DNA of 64,000 nucleotides from Sphingobium yanoikuyae (GTDB lineage: Bacteria > Pseudomonadota > Alphaproteobacteria > Sphingomonadales > Sphingomonadaceae): assembly GCF_034424525.1 (NCBI RefSeq), contig NZ_CP139979.1:2691001-2755000 (forward strand). Reading direction: 5' to 3'. How positions within the stretch are numbered: position 1 is the stretch's first letter; every line of letters begins with the position of its first letter. Under the pieces are notes generated by a model. The model had not been told where the DNA came from. It did no database searches and saw nothing but the letters and a program-made list of their open reading frames with translations. This document shows positions 1 through 10,800 of the stretch, piece after piece. The translations under genes and the position numbers were made by a program.

Positions 1-226
1 ACTTGGCGGGTAGGACGCAGAGCGAATCCCGCCCTGCCTCATGCCTCCGCTGATACAGCCCGACCGGCGCGACCTTCGACGCATCGGCAATGGCGCCGGT
101 CGCGATCGCCGCGCGCTCCAGCCCCGAAGCCGCAGCCCCGGCGCGATCGGGCGCGGCGGCGCCCGGCGTCGCGGCCTGCTGGCACCCGGCCAGAAGACAT
201 GCCAGGAAAAGGCTAGTGCGCCGCAT
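1..226 (-). CDS. Small lipoprotein, truncated by window edge
   Basis: A leftward reading frame starts with ATG at 226 (a second in-frame ATG lies at 241) and stays open to base 1, so only the N-terminal 75-80 residues are visible. The start reads [19 protein letters not shown], a short basic n-region, hydrophobic core and LLAGC lipobox, so the product should be an outer- or inner-membrane lipoprotein. The segment after the lipobox is rich in Ala, Gly and Pro and probably unstructured. The gene overlaps the 3' end of hisI by 14 bases (29 with the upstream start), suggesting translational coupling. No function can be assigned from this fragment. Confidence 0.6.
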   Translation of the reverse strand, partial: MRRTSLFLACLLAGCQQAATPGAAAPDRAGAAASGLERAAIATGAIADASKVAPVGLYQRRHEAGRDSLCVLPAK

Positions 227-599
227 CGACACCCGGTTCATCGACCGCGCTCAGCCCATCGGGTCCGATCCGGCGGAAGAAGCAGGACCGCGCACCGGTG
301 TGACAGGTCGGCCCCGCCGGCTCGGCCAGCACCCAGACGGCATCCTGGTCACAGTCGATCCGGATGTCGCGCACGCCTAGCATATGGCCGGAGCTTTCGC
401 CCTTCTTCCACAGTGATTGGCGGCTGCGCGACCAGAAATGGGCCAGGCCGGTCTCGACCGTCAGCGCCAGCGCCTGCGCATTCATATGCGCCACCATCAG
501 CACTTCCCCCGAGGTGACATGGGTCACCACCGCAGTGATAAGGCCATGATCGTCATATTTGGGGTTGAGAGTCAGCCCCCGGTCGCGTGCGTCATCCAT
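213..599 (-). CDS. hisI: Phosphoribosyl-AMP cyclohydrolase HisI
   Basis: This cytoplasmic zinc enzyme opens the adenine ring of phosphoribosyl-AMP, the third step of histidine synthesis. The 128-residue protein is a stand-alone HisI with no fused HisE domain, as usual in Alphaproteobacteria. The family core is visible: WKKGESSGH near residues 65-73, then DCDQDAVW, then CHTGARSCF, which supply the metal-binding Asp and Cys residues. The reading frame stays open further upstream, but ATG at 599 starts the family-like [17 protein letters not shown] and the upstream translation is not family-like. The 3' end overlaps the lipoprotein gene. Other his genes are not in the window. Confidence 0.95.
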   Translation of the reverse strand: MDDARDRGLTLNPKYDDHGLITAVVTHVTSGEVLMVAHMNAQALALTVETGLAHFWSRSRQSLWKKGESSGHMLGVRDIRIDCDQDAVWVLAEPAGPTCHTGARSCFFRRIGPDGLSAVDEPGVDAAH

Positions 600-839
600 C
601 CGCGCGCTATAATCGCCAATGCGGCCCGTGCGAAGTCCCTTCGGCGCTTTGCACTGGGGCACGGCCTGACAGCGCCATCGGGTCGGACTGTCGCATTTTG
701 GCAAATCTGTTGCACGGATGCTACAGAATGGCGACAGTCCTGCTTGCTCCCAGGCCCGCGCGCGCATAGCGTCGCGCGCGATCCGCAACAGCGGACACCA
801 GCAGGGAAACGGATGCCAGGCCAATCAAGGGGGCCAAAT

Positions 840-3116
840 ATGACATCTTCGCATATCTTCACCAGCATTTCGCGCGGCGCGCTCGCCGTCGCTCTCACCG
901 CTCTGGCGCAGATCGGCGCCGCCCATGCCCAGACCGAAGCGCCCGCCGCATCGGGCGAAGGCCTGGGTGAAATCGTCGTCACCGCCTCGCGCCGGGCTGA
1001 AAATGCCAAGGACGTGCCGGTCGCCGTGACCGCCATCGGCGGCGAAAAGCTCGACGCGCTCAACAGCAGCGGCCTCGACGTCCGCTTCCTCGCCGCGCGC
1101 ACGCCCAGCCTTCAGGTCGAAAGCTCGTTCGGCCGCACCTTCCCGCGCTTCTACATCCGCGGCCTTGGCAACACCGATTTCGATCCCAACGCCGCCCAGC
1201 CGGTCTCGGTCGTGCTCGACGATGTCGCGCTCGAAAATCCGATGCTCAAGAGCTTCCCGGTGTTCGACCTTGCCAGCGTTGAAGTGCTGCGCGGCCCGCA
1301 GGGCACGCTGTTCGGCCGCAACACCCCGGCGGGCGTCGTCAAGATGACCTCGGCCGCGCCGACCGATCATTTCACCGGCTATGCCAGCGCCTCCTGGGCC
1401 ACCTACAACACCGTCAATGCCGAAGCCGCGATCGGCGGCCCGATCGCCGACGGCCTCAGCTTCCGCGTGTCGGGCCTGCTCCAGCGTCGCGACGACTGGG
1501 TCAAGAACGACAATGAAGGCGGCAACGCCGCCAGCGAGCTGGAAGGCTATCGCGACATGGCCGGCCGTGTGCAGCTGGCCTATGAAGCCGGCGACTTCAA
1601 GGCGGTGCTGAGCGGTCATTATCGTGACCTGGACGGCAGCCCGCGCGTGTTCCGCGCCAACATCTTCAAGCAGGGCAGCAACCATTTCGTCGACGGCTTC
1701 GACAAGGATCATGTGAACCTGGACGGCTATACCAGCCAGTCGATGAAGCAGGGCGGCGGCAATCTGCGCATGCAGCTCCATGTCGACGGCCTGGGCACCT
1801 TCTTCTCGACCACCGGCTATGAGAAGGCCAGCGTCGAAAGCACTGGCGACATCGATGGTGGCGGCTGCTACCCCTATACCGGCTGCACCGCCGGCCAGCT
1901 CGGCGTCGGCTCGTTCGACTCCAACACCGGCGGCGTGACCAAGCCGGAGGAATTCAGCCAGGAATTCCGCTTCGCGACGGACGACATGAACGGCATCCGC
2001 CTGCAGGCGGGCACCTATTTCTTCCACCAGCGCCTGAAGTATAACGAATATGCCTATGATCTCGCGGGCAACCGGGTGAGTGCGATCCTGCACAACAACA
2101 CCAACGAGAATATCGGCCTGTTCGCCTCGGGCGAAGCCAAGGTGACATCGGCCCTGACGCTGCGCGCCGGCGTGCGTTATTCGCACGACGACAAGCGCGA
2201 CACGATCACGCTCGATCCGGCACTCGCCGCCAGCAGCATCTCGTCGCAGCTGATCGGCGTCGACCTACCGCTCAGCAACACCGCGCAGGGCAGCAACCTG
2301 TCCTGGGACGTCAGCGCCACCTATGCGCTCAGCCCCGACGTGAACCTCTATGGCCGCGTCGCCACCGGCTATCAGGGCCCGGCGATCCAGGACCGCGTGA
2401 CCTTCTTCAGCGTCCCCTCGGTCGCCAAGAAGCAGACCACCATCTCCTATGAAGGCGGCATCAAGGGCGCGATCGCCAACATGGTCCGCTTCGACCTGTC
2501 GGCCTATTACTGGAACACCGACGATCTGCAGCTGACGGCGGTCGGCGGCGTCGGCAACTCGGCCCGCCTGATCAACGTGAACAAGGCGGTCGGCTATGGC
2601 CTGGAAGGCAATCTGGAGGCGCAGCCGCTCGATCACCTGAACCTGACCGTGGGCGGCAGCTACAACTTCACCGAAATCCGCGACAAGAACGCCTTCGTGG
2701 CGGTCTGCGGCTCGGGCATGTGTACGCCCACCGGCAACACCTTCGTCGATGGCGGCACCACCTACAGCTATCTGGACGGCAATGACCTGCCCCAGGCGCC
2801 ACGCTACATCGCCAATGCGACCCTGCGCTATGGCATTCCGGTCGGCGACGCGGGCGAAGTCTTCGCCTATACCGATTGGGCCTATCGTAGCAAAATAAAC
2901 TACTTCCTCTACTCGGCGGCCGAATTCCGCGGCCGTTCGTCGCTGGAGGGCGGCCTCAAGGTCGGTTACAAGTCGAACCATGGTTATGAGATCGCGGCTT
3001 TCGCCCGCAACATCACCAACCAGATCCGCGCCGTCAGCGCGATCGACTTCAACAACCTGACCGGCATGATCAACGAGCCGCGCATCATCGGCGGCATGAT
3101 CAAGGCGAGCTTCTAA
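840..3116 (+). CDS. TonB-dependent outer-membrane receptor
   Basis: The 758-residue protein is a TonB-dependent receptor, which imports a ligand across the outer membrane using energy from TonB-ExbBD. A signal peptide ends near AQIGAAHAQ. The TonB box and plug follow (GLGEIVVTASRRAENAKDVP), with the plug motif VEVLRGPQGTLFGRNTPAG, and the barrel ends in a C-terminal Phe (MIKASF). The start at 840 is chosen over the much longer open frame because it gives the signal peptide and follows an AAGGGGG ribosome site. It is divergent from hisI with a 240-base gap and ends before a terminator at 3221. Nothing nearby names the substrate; the plug is of the kind common in sphingomonads for siderophores or carbohydrates. 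Confidence 0.93.
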   Translation: MTSSHIFTSISRGALAVALTALAQIGAAHAQTEAPAASGEGLGEIVVTASRRAENAKDVPVAVTAIGGEKLDALNSSGLDVRFLAARTPSLQVESSFGRTFPRFYIRGLGNTDFDPNAAQPVSVVLDDVALENPMLKSFPVFDLASVEVLRGPQGTLFGRNTPAGVVKMTSAAPTDHFTGYASASWATYNTVNAEAAIGGPIADGLSFRVSGLLQRRDDWVKNDNEGGNAASELEGYRDMAGRVQLAYEAGDFKAVLSGHYRDLDGSPRVFRANIFKQGSNHFVDGFDKDHVNLDGYTSQSMKQGGGNLRMQLHVDGLGTFFSTTGYEKASVESTGDIDGGGCYPYTGCTAGQLGVGSFDSNTGGVTKPEEFSQEFRFATDDMNGIRLQAGTYFFHQRLKYNEYAYDLAGNRVSAILHNNTNENIGLFASGEAKVTSALTLRAGVRYSHDDKRDTITLDPALAASSISSQLIGVDLPLSNTAQGSNLSWDVSATYALSPDVNLYGRVATGYQGPAIQDRVTFFSVPSVAKKQTTISYEGGIKGAIANMVRFDLSAYYWNTDDLQLTAVGGVGNSARLINVNKAVGYGLEGNLEAQPLDHLNLTVGGSYNFTEIRDKNAFVAVCGSGMCTPTGNTFVDGGTTYSYLDGNDLPQAPRYIANATLRYGIPVGDAGEVFAYTDWAYRSKINYFLYSAAEFRGRSSLEGGLKVGYKSNHGYEIAAFARNITNQIRAVSAIDFNNLTGMINEPRIIGGMIKASF

Positions 3117-3220
3117 AGCTTGATCGCTTGAGGTGGGAGCGGTTCGCGCTTCCACCGATAGCGTCAATCAGGCTCTAGACCGAAGTCTAAGCGCCCCATA
3201 GGCGTTAGTCGGCAGAGGAA

Positions 3221-3249
3221 GGGCGTCCCGCAAGGGGCGCCCTTTCTTG
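3221..3249 (+). terminator. Rho-independent terminator after TonB receptor
   Basis: GGGCGTCCC pairs with GGGGCGCCC around a short GCAA loop and is followed by TTTCTT. It lies about 105 bases after the receptor stop codon. Confidence 0.7.
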
Positions 3250-3370
3250 TTGCGCCCAGGGCAGCGGAAAGCCGCCGCCACGCGCCAGGAAAATCACCGA
3301 ATCCAGAAACGCGAAAACCCCATCCTGCCAAGGCAGGACGGGGTTTCATTTCGCGCATTCCCGAAGGAAA

Positions 3371-3448
3371 TGGGGCGATCGACGGGATCCGAACCCGCGA
3401 CCTCCGGTACCACAAACCGGCGCTCTAACCAACTGAGCTACGATCGCC
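3371..3448 (-). tRNA. tRNA-His (GTG anticodon)
   Basis: The reverse strand folds into a full cloverleaf. The D arm contains AGCTCAGTTGGTTAGAGC. The anticodon stem CCGGT/ACCGG holds loop TTGTGGT with anticodon GTG, and the T arm has GGTTCGGATCC. An extra 5' G (G-1) faces C73, the histidine identity element, and CCA is encoded at 3371-3373. The gene lies between the receptor terminator and rlpA, reading the same way as rlpA, with about 80 bases between them. Confidence 0.97.
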
Positions 3449-3529
3449 ACAGGGGCTGTTGCCCCGCGAGAAGGGCCACATATGCGGCCGCCCCTCCCCC
3501 GTCAAGCAGCTTATGTCAAAGGATGAAAA

Positions 3530-4114
3530 TTATCGCCCGGCATCGTTGCCGGACGCCGCCAGACGGGCGCGCAGCACGGCCAGTTCGTCCGCCCCGACGC
3601 GCGGCCGCCCCTCCGCCGGCTTGCCCTTGCGCAGCTTCTTGCGATCCTTTTCCGACGGATCGACGGCGCGAACCCGGACCGCCGCATGGCCCTGACCGCG
3701 AATCCCCAGTTCCTCCGCCGCGCCACGCGACAGATCGATGATCCGGCCGCGCGAAAAGGGGCCACGGTCGTTGATCCGCACCAGGATCGTCCGCCCGGTA
3801 TCCAGCGCCGTCACCTCGACATAGGCGGGCAAGGGCAGGCTGGTATGTGCCGCCGTGATCCAGCCCGGCCGGAAGCGTTCGCCATTGGCGGTGCGATTGC
3901 CCGATTCCGATCCATACCAACTGGCATAGCCGACCAGGTCATAGCCCGGCTGGTCGGCCGGTACATAGGTGGTGCCGCGCACCGTATAGGGCTTGCCGAT
4001 GCGCACCGGCATGTCGCTCACCGGACGGAAATTGCCCCCGCCACAGGCCGACAATGTACCCAGCAGCGCCAAGGCCGCGCCCGAAGTCCCGACACCCCGT
4101 CTGATCGCTCTCAT
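3530..4114 (-). CDS. rlpA: RlpA-family septal ring lytic transglycosylase/lipoprotein
   Basis: RlpA proteins are outer-membrane lipoproteins with a double-psi beta-barrel that cleave peptidoglycan strands lacking stem peptides, often at the septum. The 194-residue product has a signal peptide with lipobox LSACG near residue 24. The RlpA core is visible: GYASWYGSESGNRTANGERF, then LVRINDRGPFSRGRIIDLSR, which contains the conserved Asp, and AAEELGIRGQG. The C-terminal 45 residues are basic and low in complexity, and no SPOR domain is present, unlike the longer enterobacterial form. The gene stands alone between tRNA-His and hupB. Confidence 0.9.
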   Translation of the reverse strand: MRAIRRGVGTSGAALALLGTLSACGGGNFRPVSDMPVRIGKPYTVRGTTYVPADQPGYDLVGYASWYGSESGNRTANGERFRPGWITAAHTSLPLPAYVEVTALDTGRTILVRINDRGPFSRGRIIDLSRGAAEELGIRGQGHAAVRVRAVDPSEKDRKKLRKGKPAEGRPRVGADELAVLRARLAASGNDAGR

Positions 4115-4193
4115 GCCCCCTCCTACCCCCGCAGGCGGAGCAGGTCGAGGGCAGCGGACCGGTCATCGCCGCGATCCGCCGCACAAGGCCATG

Positions 4194-4222
4194 AAAAAAG
4201 GGGCAGAGGCCCCCGGCCCCTA
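4194..4222 (-). terminator. Possible terminator between hupB and rlpA
   Basis: On the reverse strand a GC-rich stem (AGGGGC with GCCCCT) ends directly in six T residues. It lies upstream of rlpA and downstream of the hupB terminator, so it may end read-through transcripts or mark the end of an untranslated leader. Confidence 0.45.
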
Positions 4223-4324
4223 CCCCTTCCTTTCGACATGCATGCGCCGGGCGGGTTTCCCCTGCCGCAGCGCCACTCTCCCGCAAACCTACTTCCGACC
4301 GCGACGCCGGCAGATCATCAGACG

Positions 4325-4346
4325 TAAACGCGCCCGAGCGGGCGCG
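4325..4346 (-). terminator. Terminator of hupB
   Basis: CGCGCCCG pairs with CGGGCGCG around a 2-base loop. On the reverse strand it is followed by TTTA, and it lies about 10 bases after the hupB stop. Confidence 0.7.
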
Positions 4347-4355
4347 CCTGCATCC

Positions 4356-4628
4356 TTAGTTGACCGAATCCTTCAGGCCCTTGCCGGCCTTGAACTTCGG
4401 CTGCGACGACGCCTTGATCGTCATCGTCTCGCCGGTGCGCGGGTTGCGACCGGTCGAAGCCTTGCGCTGCGACACGGAGAAAGTGCCAAAACCAACCAGG
4501 CGCACTTCGTCGCCCTTCTTCAGCGCGCCGGTGATGGCGTCGAACACGCCCTCGACCGCCTTGCTGGCGTCGCTCTTGCTGAGACCGCTGCTTTCAGCGA
4601 CCGCGCTGATAAGATCCTGCTTGTTCAT
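4356..4628 (-). CDS. hupB: HU-family DNA-binding protein
   Basis: HU is a small histone-like dimer that bends DNA and compacts the nucleoid. The 90-residue product is full length for the family. It starts MNKQDLISAVAESSGLSKSD and carries the HU signature GFGTFSVSQRKASTGRNPRT, which includes the DNA-intercalating Pro-containing arm (RNPRTG). Conserved basic residues follow at KPKFKAGKGLKD-like positions near the C-terminus. It lies downstream of lon in the same direction with a strong terminator between them. The lon-hup order is common in Alphaproteobacteria. It probably has its own promoter in the 100-base gap before its start. Confidence 0.96.
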   Translation of the reverse strand: MNKQDLISAVAESSGLSKSDASKAVEGVFDAITGALKKGDEVRLVGFGTFSVSQRKASTGRNPRTGETMTIKASSQPKFKAGKGLKDSVN

Positions 4629-4727
4629 GCCTTGGGAACCCCCTTTATAGATGTTGGATAGTCAAGGAATCGCGGCGTAGGCGGGGCAATAAGGCCCAGC
4701 TTTCAAGCGGTGTCAAAGGGAAAGCGT

Positions 4728-4790
4728 CAAAAAAGCCGGCGTCGGCGCGTTTTTGCCCCCATGGGCATAAACGCGCCGAAAACCGGGCTT

Positions 4791-4791
<1 letters not shown>
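4728..4791 (-). terminator. Terminator of lon
   Basis: On the reverse strand an inner stem TCGGCGCGTTT / AAACGCGCCGA is extended by an outer AGCC/GGCT stem and ends in a T run. It starts at the lon stop codon. Confidence 0.7.
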
Positions 4792-7190
<2,399 letters not shown>

Positions 7191-7345
7191 TCACTCTCCA
7201 GGGCCGGACTTGCGGCCCGTCATGCGGTTCATCGCCTTTATGGGGATGCCCGTCGCGTCAATCAATCAGCGATCACCATATTGCTGCAACGATGAACAAG
7301 GGCTTATCCGCCAGCGGCAGCCCCGGAACGGCAATGCGCGCCGGC

Positions 7346-7669
7346 TCAGAAGGGCAGCTTGAAGCCCGGCGGCAGCGGCAGGCCGGCCGTCATCTTGCCC
7401 ATTTCGGTGTTGCTGACCTCGTCCGCCTTCTTGCGCGCATCGTTGAACGCGGCAGTGATAAGGTCTTCCAGCATCTGCTTTTCCGACGGTGCCAGCAGGC
7501 TGTCGTCGATCGACACGCCCAGGATGCGGCCCTTGGCCGACGCCTTCACCTTGACCAGGCCGCCACCGGCCGCGCCCTCGACTTCCAGCTTGTCCAGATT
7601 GTCCTGCGCGCGCTGCAGCTCTTCCTGCACGCGGCTGGCCATCCCCAATATTTCGTTCAGATCCTTCAT
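7346..7669 (-). CDS. ebfC: YbaB/EbfC nucleoid-associated protein
   Basis: EbfC/YbaB proteins are small DNA-binding dimers associated with the nucleoid. The 107-residue product starts MKDLNEILGMASRVQEELQR, a helical family N-terminus, and has the conserved VKVKASAKGRILGVSIDDSL strand-turn-strand section. The C-terminal tail is short and Gly/Pro rich. The ATG at 7669 overlaps the dnaX stop codon as ATGA, so it is co-translated with dnaX. The dnaX-ebfC order is conserved in many bacteria, usually with recR following, but here lon follows instead. Confidence 0.95.
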   Translation of the reverse strand: MKDLNEILGMASRVQEELQRAQDNLDKLEVEGAAGGGLVKVKASAKGRILGVSIDDSLLAPSEKQMLEDLITAAFNDARKKADEVSNTEMGKMTAGLPLPPGFKLPF

Positions 7670-9291
7670 GCTTCGGCACTCCATTGTTCCGGCTCGTCCG
7701 AATGGACCAGCTCGGCATCGGGGAAGGCGTCCATTGCCGCCTTGACCACCGGGGTTTCCAAAATTGCGGCGCGGCTGTCGGCCAGCTGGCGCTGTTCATT
7801 GGCCAGCAGGGTCGGCTGCGCCTCTCCCTCGCCCTGCGTCACCGTCCAGGCGACACCGGTCACTTCACGCAGCGCCGGAATGATCCGGGTGGCGAAGTCG
7901 GGCGACAGGCTGGCCGTGCCGCGATATTCCAGCATTGGCGGATCATAGCGGATGATCCCCACGCAATCATGCATTTCCTGCGCCAGATGGCCCTTGCTCT
8001 TCTGCCAGAAGGCTTCGATCAGATCCTCGAAGCTGGCGGGCAGGCTGGACGCAGGTTCCGGCGCGGGCGCGGCGGCGGCGGGCGCCTGGCCCGGCAGCGC
8101 CGGCGCGGCCGCCGGCACCCCGCCCTGCAGCATCCGGGCAAGGTCGCTGGGATCGGGCATGGTCGCGGCATGCATCACGCGCAGCAGCGCCATCTCGCAC
8201 GCCTCGATCGGCAGGGCGGCGGTCGCCACCTCGTCATGGCCCTTGAGCATCAACTGCCACAATCGATGCAGCGGGCCGAAGCCGATCTGCGACGCCCAGT
8301 CGGCCAGCGCGCCGCGCTCCTCGTCGGACTGGCCCGGCGTTGCAATGTCGCGCCCGGCCTTCACCAGCGTGACGGCATGCACCAGTTCCAGCAGGCCGCG
8401 CATCAGCGACAGCGGCTCGACCCCCAGCGCATATTGATCGCGCACCCCGCCCAGCAGCGCGGCGGTATCGCCCTCCAGCAGCAGGCCGAGCAGCCGGCGC
8501 GTCGAGCCACGATCCGACAGGCCCAGCATCTCGCGCACCTGCGCCGCCGTGACCATCGGCTCGCCCTCGCCCATTTCGGCGTGGGCGATCGCCTGGTCCA
8601 GGATCGACAGGCCGTCACGCGCGGAGCCTTCGGCCGCCTGCGCGATCAGCGACAGCGCATCGGGTTCGGCCGCAACCTGTTCGGCTTCCACCACATGGGC
8701 GAAATGGCCGGCCAGCATCTCTGCCGGGATGCGGCGCAGGTCGAACCGCTGGCAGCGCGACAGCACCGTCACCGGCACCTTGTTCACCTCGGTCGTGGCG
8801 AACAGGAATTTCACATGAGCCGGCGGCTCCTCCAAGGTCTTCAGAAGCGCGTTGAACGCGTTCTTCGAAAGCATATGGACTTCGTCGATAATGTAGATCT
8901 TGTAGCGCGCCGACACGGCGGCATAGCGCACCGCCTCGATGATCTCGCGCACGTCGTCGACGCCGGTATGGCTGGCGGCGTCCATCTCGACCACGTCGAT
9001 ATGCCGGCCCTCGGCAATCGCCATGCACGGTTCGCACACGCCGCACGGGTCGATCGTCGGCCCGCCCTGCCCATCGGGGCCGATGCAGTTCAGCGCCTTG
9101 GCGATCAGCCGCGCGGTCGACGTCTTGCCGACCCCGCGCACGCCGGTCATCAGGAAAGCATGGGCCAGGCGCCCGCGCCGGATCGCATTGCCCAGCGTCT
9201 GGACCATGGCGTCCTGCCCGATCAGCTCGCGAAAGTTGCGCGGACGATATTTGCGCGCAAGCACGCGATAGGGCTGAGGGGAATCGGACAT
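7666..9291 (-). CDS. dnaX: DNA polymerase III subunits gamma/tau
   Basis: DnaX is the ATPase of the clamp loader that places the beta clamp on primed DNA. The 541-residue product has Walker A GVRGVGKTS at 50-58 and a zinc site made by Cys69, Cys83, Cys86 and Cys89. The Walker B helix DEVHMLSKNAFNALLKTLEE follows, then TTEVNKVPVTVLSRCQRFDL with the SRC sensor. A Pro/Ala linker near residues 390-420 joins a tau-type C-terminal domain. I saw no obvious slippery sequence for a gamma frameshift product. The SRP RNA gene is just upstream and ebfC overlaps downstream. Confidence 0.97.
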   Translation of the reverse strand: MSDSPQPYRVLARKYRPRNFRELIGQDAMVQTLGNAIRRGRLAHAFLMTGVRGVGKTSTARLIAKALNCIGPDGQGGPTIDPCGVCEPCMAIAEGRHIDVVEMDAASHTGVDDVREIIEAVRYAAVSARYKIYIIDEVHMLSKNAFNALLKTLEEPPAHVKFLFATTEVNKVPVTVLSRCQRFDLRRIPAEMLAGHFAHVVEAEQVAAEPDALSLIAQAAEGSARDGLSILDQAIAHAEMGEGEPMVTAAQVREMLGLSDRGSTRRLLGLLLEGDTAALLGGVRDQYALGVEPLSLMRGLLELVHAVTLVKAGRDIATPGQSDEERGALADWASQIGFGPLHRLWQLMLKGHDEVATAALPIEACEMALLRVMHAATMPDPSDLARMLQGGVPAAAPALPGQAPAAAAPAPEPASSLPASFEDLIEAFWQKSKGHLAQEMHDCVGIIRYDPPMLEYRGTASLSPDFATRIIPALREVTGVAWTVTQGEGEAQPTLLANEQRQLADSRAAILETPVVKAAMDAFPDAELVHSDEPEQWSAEA

Positions 9292-9370
9292 GCCTGTTTC
9301 CTAACCGTTCAGATGCGGCTTGTCGAAGCCCGTTCGGACCTTGCGAAGAGATGATGCTGTGCGGAAAGGT

Positions 9371-9459
9371 GGGAGCCGGAACGACCCGCAGAAAAATCGT
9401 TGTGGCTGCTTCCGTCAGGACCTGACCAGGTTGGCGACGACTACGTCCGCCCGACTCCC
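9371..9459 (-). ncRNA. ffs: Signal recognition particle RNA (4.5S, small type)
   Basis: The reverse strand contains the conserved SRP domain IV: ACCTGGTCAGGTCC, a TGAC tetraloop of the URRC class, then GGAAGCAGCC. Its outer ends GGGAGTCGG and CCGGCTCCC pair to close the hairpin at 9451-9459 and 9371-9379. This RNA binds Ffh and directs ribosomes making membrane proteins to FtsY. Its place directly before dnaX is common in Alphaproteobacteria. Exact ends are estimated from the closing stem. Confidence 0.93.
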
Positions 9460-9787
9460 GGCCGGGCATATGGCGAACTCATGACAGGAAGGCAAGGGGC
9501 ATCACCGCACCGACCCGCGCACGCCGGCGCGCCACGGCACGGATCGTCATTGTCGGATGCCGCCAGCCGTCCCAGCCAGTCAGGGTCGTGCCCCAACATA
9601 GACAGCAATGACCATCCCAAAAAAATGGGACAACTGAAAAAACAAGCCTTGTTACAAGGGATAAACCGAAAATAAGACCAACATATCGCAAATATATTTG
9701 ACAAAATATCTATCTTTGAAGAGCTTTTCCAGCACCACGCGAGGATGAAGGTTTTACTTGATATAGCGACTGATGGGAGGTGCATAT
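9460..9787. other. Non-coding gap with AT-rich segment
   Basis: No credible gene is seen between the SRP RNA and the methyltransferase. The part near 9460-9600 should hold the leftward promoter of the SRP RNA. Bases 9620-9770 are clearly more AT-rich than the surroundings and probably hold the rightward promoter of the methyltransferase gene. Confidence 0.5.
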
Positions 9788-10750
9788 ATGTCTGTTTCCG
9801 ACGAAACTGTCTTGCATTGCTATCGTTTCCTACTCGGACGTGAACCGGAAGATCCCGCGGACATCGCGCTCCACGCCAAGGCGGCGAACTGGCAGGATCT
9901 TCGCCACGCCTTCATCAACAGCGCAGAATTTCATCAGGGCGTCGGCAAGGAACTGACGGCCAACATCGCCGCCATCGGGCAACTCATGGGCGAAAAGGAC
10001 AATAATGTCGAAGTCCGCTGCACGCCCGAGCAGTTGCAGGCCATGTTCAACGGCATCGCGGCGAACTGGACCAAGTTCGGTGAAACCGAACCCCATTGGT
10101 CGGTGCTCACCAACCCCGTGTTTTTCCAGGACACGCTGCAGGAACATCTCGACTCCTTCTTCGCCTATGGAAAGGTCGATATCGAGATCGCGCTGAACTA
10201 TCTCAGCCGCGCCGGCCTGCCTGCAACGGGCTTCGACAGCGTGATGGATTTCGGTTGCGGCGTCGGACGCCTCACCGCCGCGCTCGCGCCGCACACGCGC
10301 GAAATCCTCGGCGTCGACATCTCACCCAGCCATTTGCGCGAAGCGGCGAAGAGCATGGAACTGCTCTCCGTCACGAACGCCAAATTTGCCCAGATCAAGA
10401 CTGTCGACGACATCCTGGGACTGGGCACCTTCGATCTGGTCTACAGCCGCCTGGTGCTTCAGCATAATCCGCCGCCGATCATCGCGGCGGTCTATGAACG
10501 ACTTCTGGGCACGCTGCGTCCGGGTGGCGTGGCCATCGTGCAGATCCCCACCTATCTCAAGGGCCAGAAATTCAGCGTGACGGACTATCTGGCCGGAACC
10601 GCGCCCACGATGGAAATGAACGCCCTGCCGCAGCACGAGATTTTCCGCATCATCCAGCAGCAGAATTGCGTCACGCTGGAAGTCCGGGAATGCACCGACC
10701 TGCGCGCCATTGAAGGTGTGTCGCACACCTTCGTCGTCCAGAAGCAATAA
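9788..10750 (+). CDS. SAM-dependent methyltransferase with DUF4214-like N-terminus
   Basis: The 320-residue protein has a class I methyltransferase domain. Motif I is VMDFGCGVGRLTAALA near residues 152-167, followed by the acidic motif GVDISPSHL and a motif IV region FDLVYSRLVLQH. About 50 N-terminal residues (CYRFLLGREPEDPADIALHA ... NSAEFHQG) resemble the DUF4214 module found on surface-glycan and S-layer related proteins. ATG at 9788 is preferred to 9773 because GGGAGG precedes it with good spacing. The gene is alone, flanked by an AT-rich leader and a terminator. The substrate is unknown; a sugar or lipid carrier is plausible by domain company only. Confidence 0.8.
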   Translation: MSVSDETVLHCYRFLLGREPEDPADIALHAKAANWQDLRHAFINSAEFHQGVGKELTANIAAIGQLMGEKDNNVEVRCTPEQLQAMFNGIAANWTKFGETEPHWSVLTNPVFFQDTLQEHLDSFFAYGKVDIEIALNYLSRAGLPATGFDSVMDFGCGVGRLTAALAPHTREILGVDISPSHLREAAKSMELLSVTNAKFAQIKTVDDILGLGTFDLVYSRLVLQHNPPPIIAAVYERLLGTLRPGGVAIVQIPTYLKGQKFSVTDYLAGTAPTMEMNALPQHEIFRIIQQQNCVTLEVRECTDLRAIEGVSHTFVVQKQ

Positions 10751-10757
10751 ATGGCCT

Positions 10758-10795
10758 GAAGGGCGGGATCGCCGACTGACGATCCCGCCCTTCTT
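10758..10795. terminator. Bidirectional terminator
   Basis: GAAGGGCGGGATCG pairs perfectly with CGATCCCGCCCTTC around an 8-base loop. It sits between the convergent methyltransferase and beta-lactamase genes and can serve both. Confidence 0.75.
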
Positions 10796-10800
10796 GCAAC

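Noticed and set aside
417..839. Longer N-terminus for the first TonB receptor
   Set aside because: The extension covers hisI on the other strand and its leader, and the signal peptide and ribosome site are at 840.
7191..7345. Heat-shock (sigma-32) promoter of lon
   Set aside because: A CCCCATAA block is present on the reverse strand, but no matching -35 element lies at a suitable distance.
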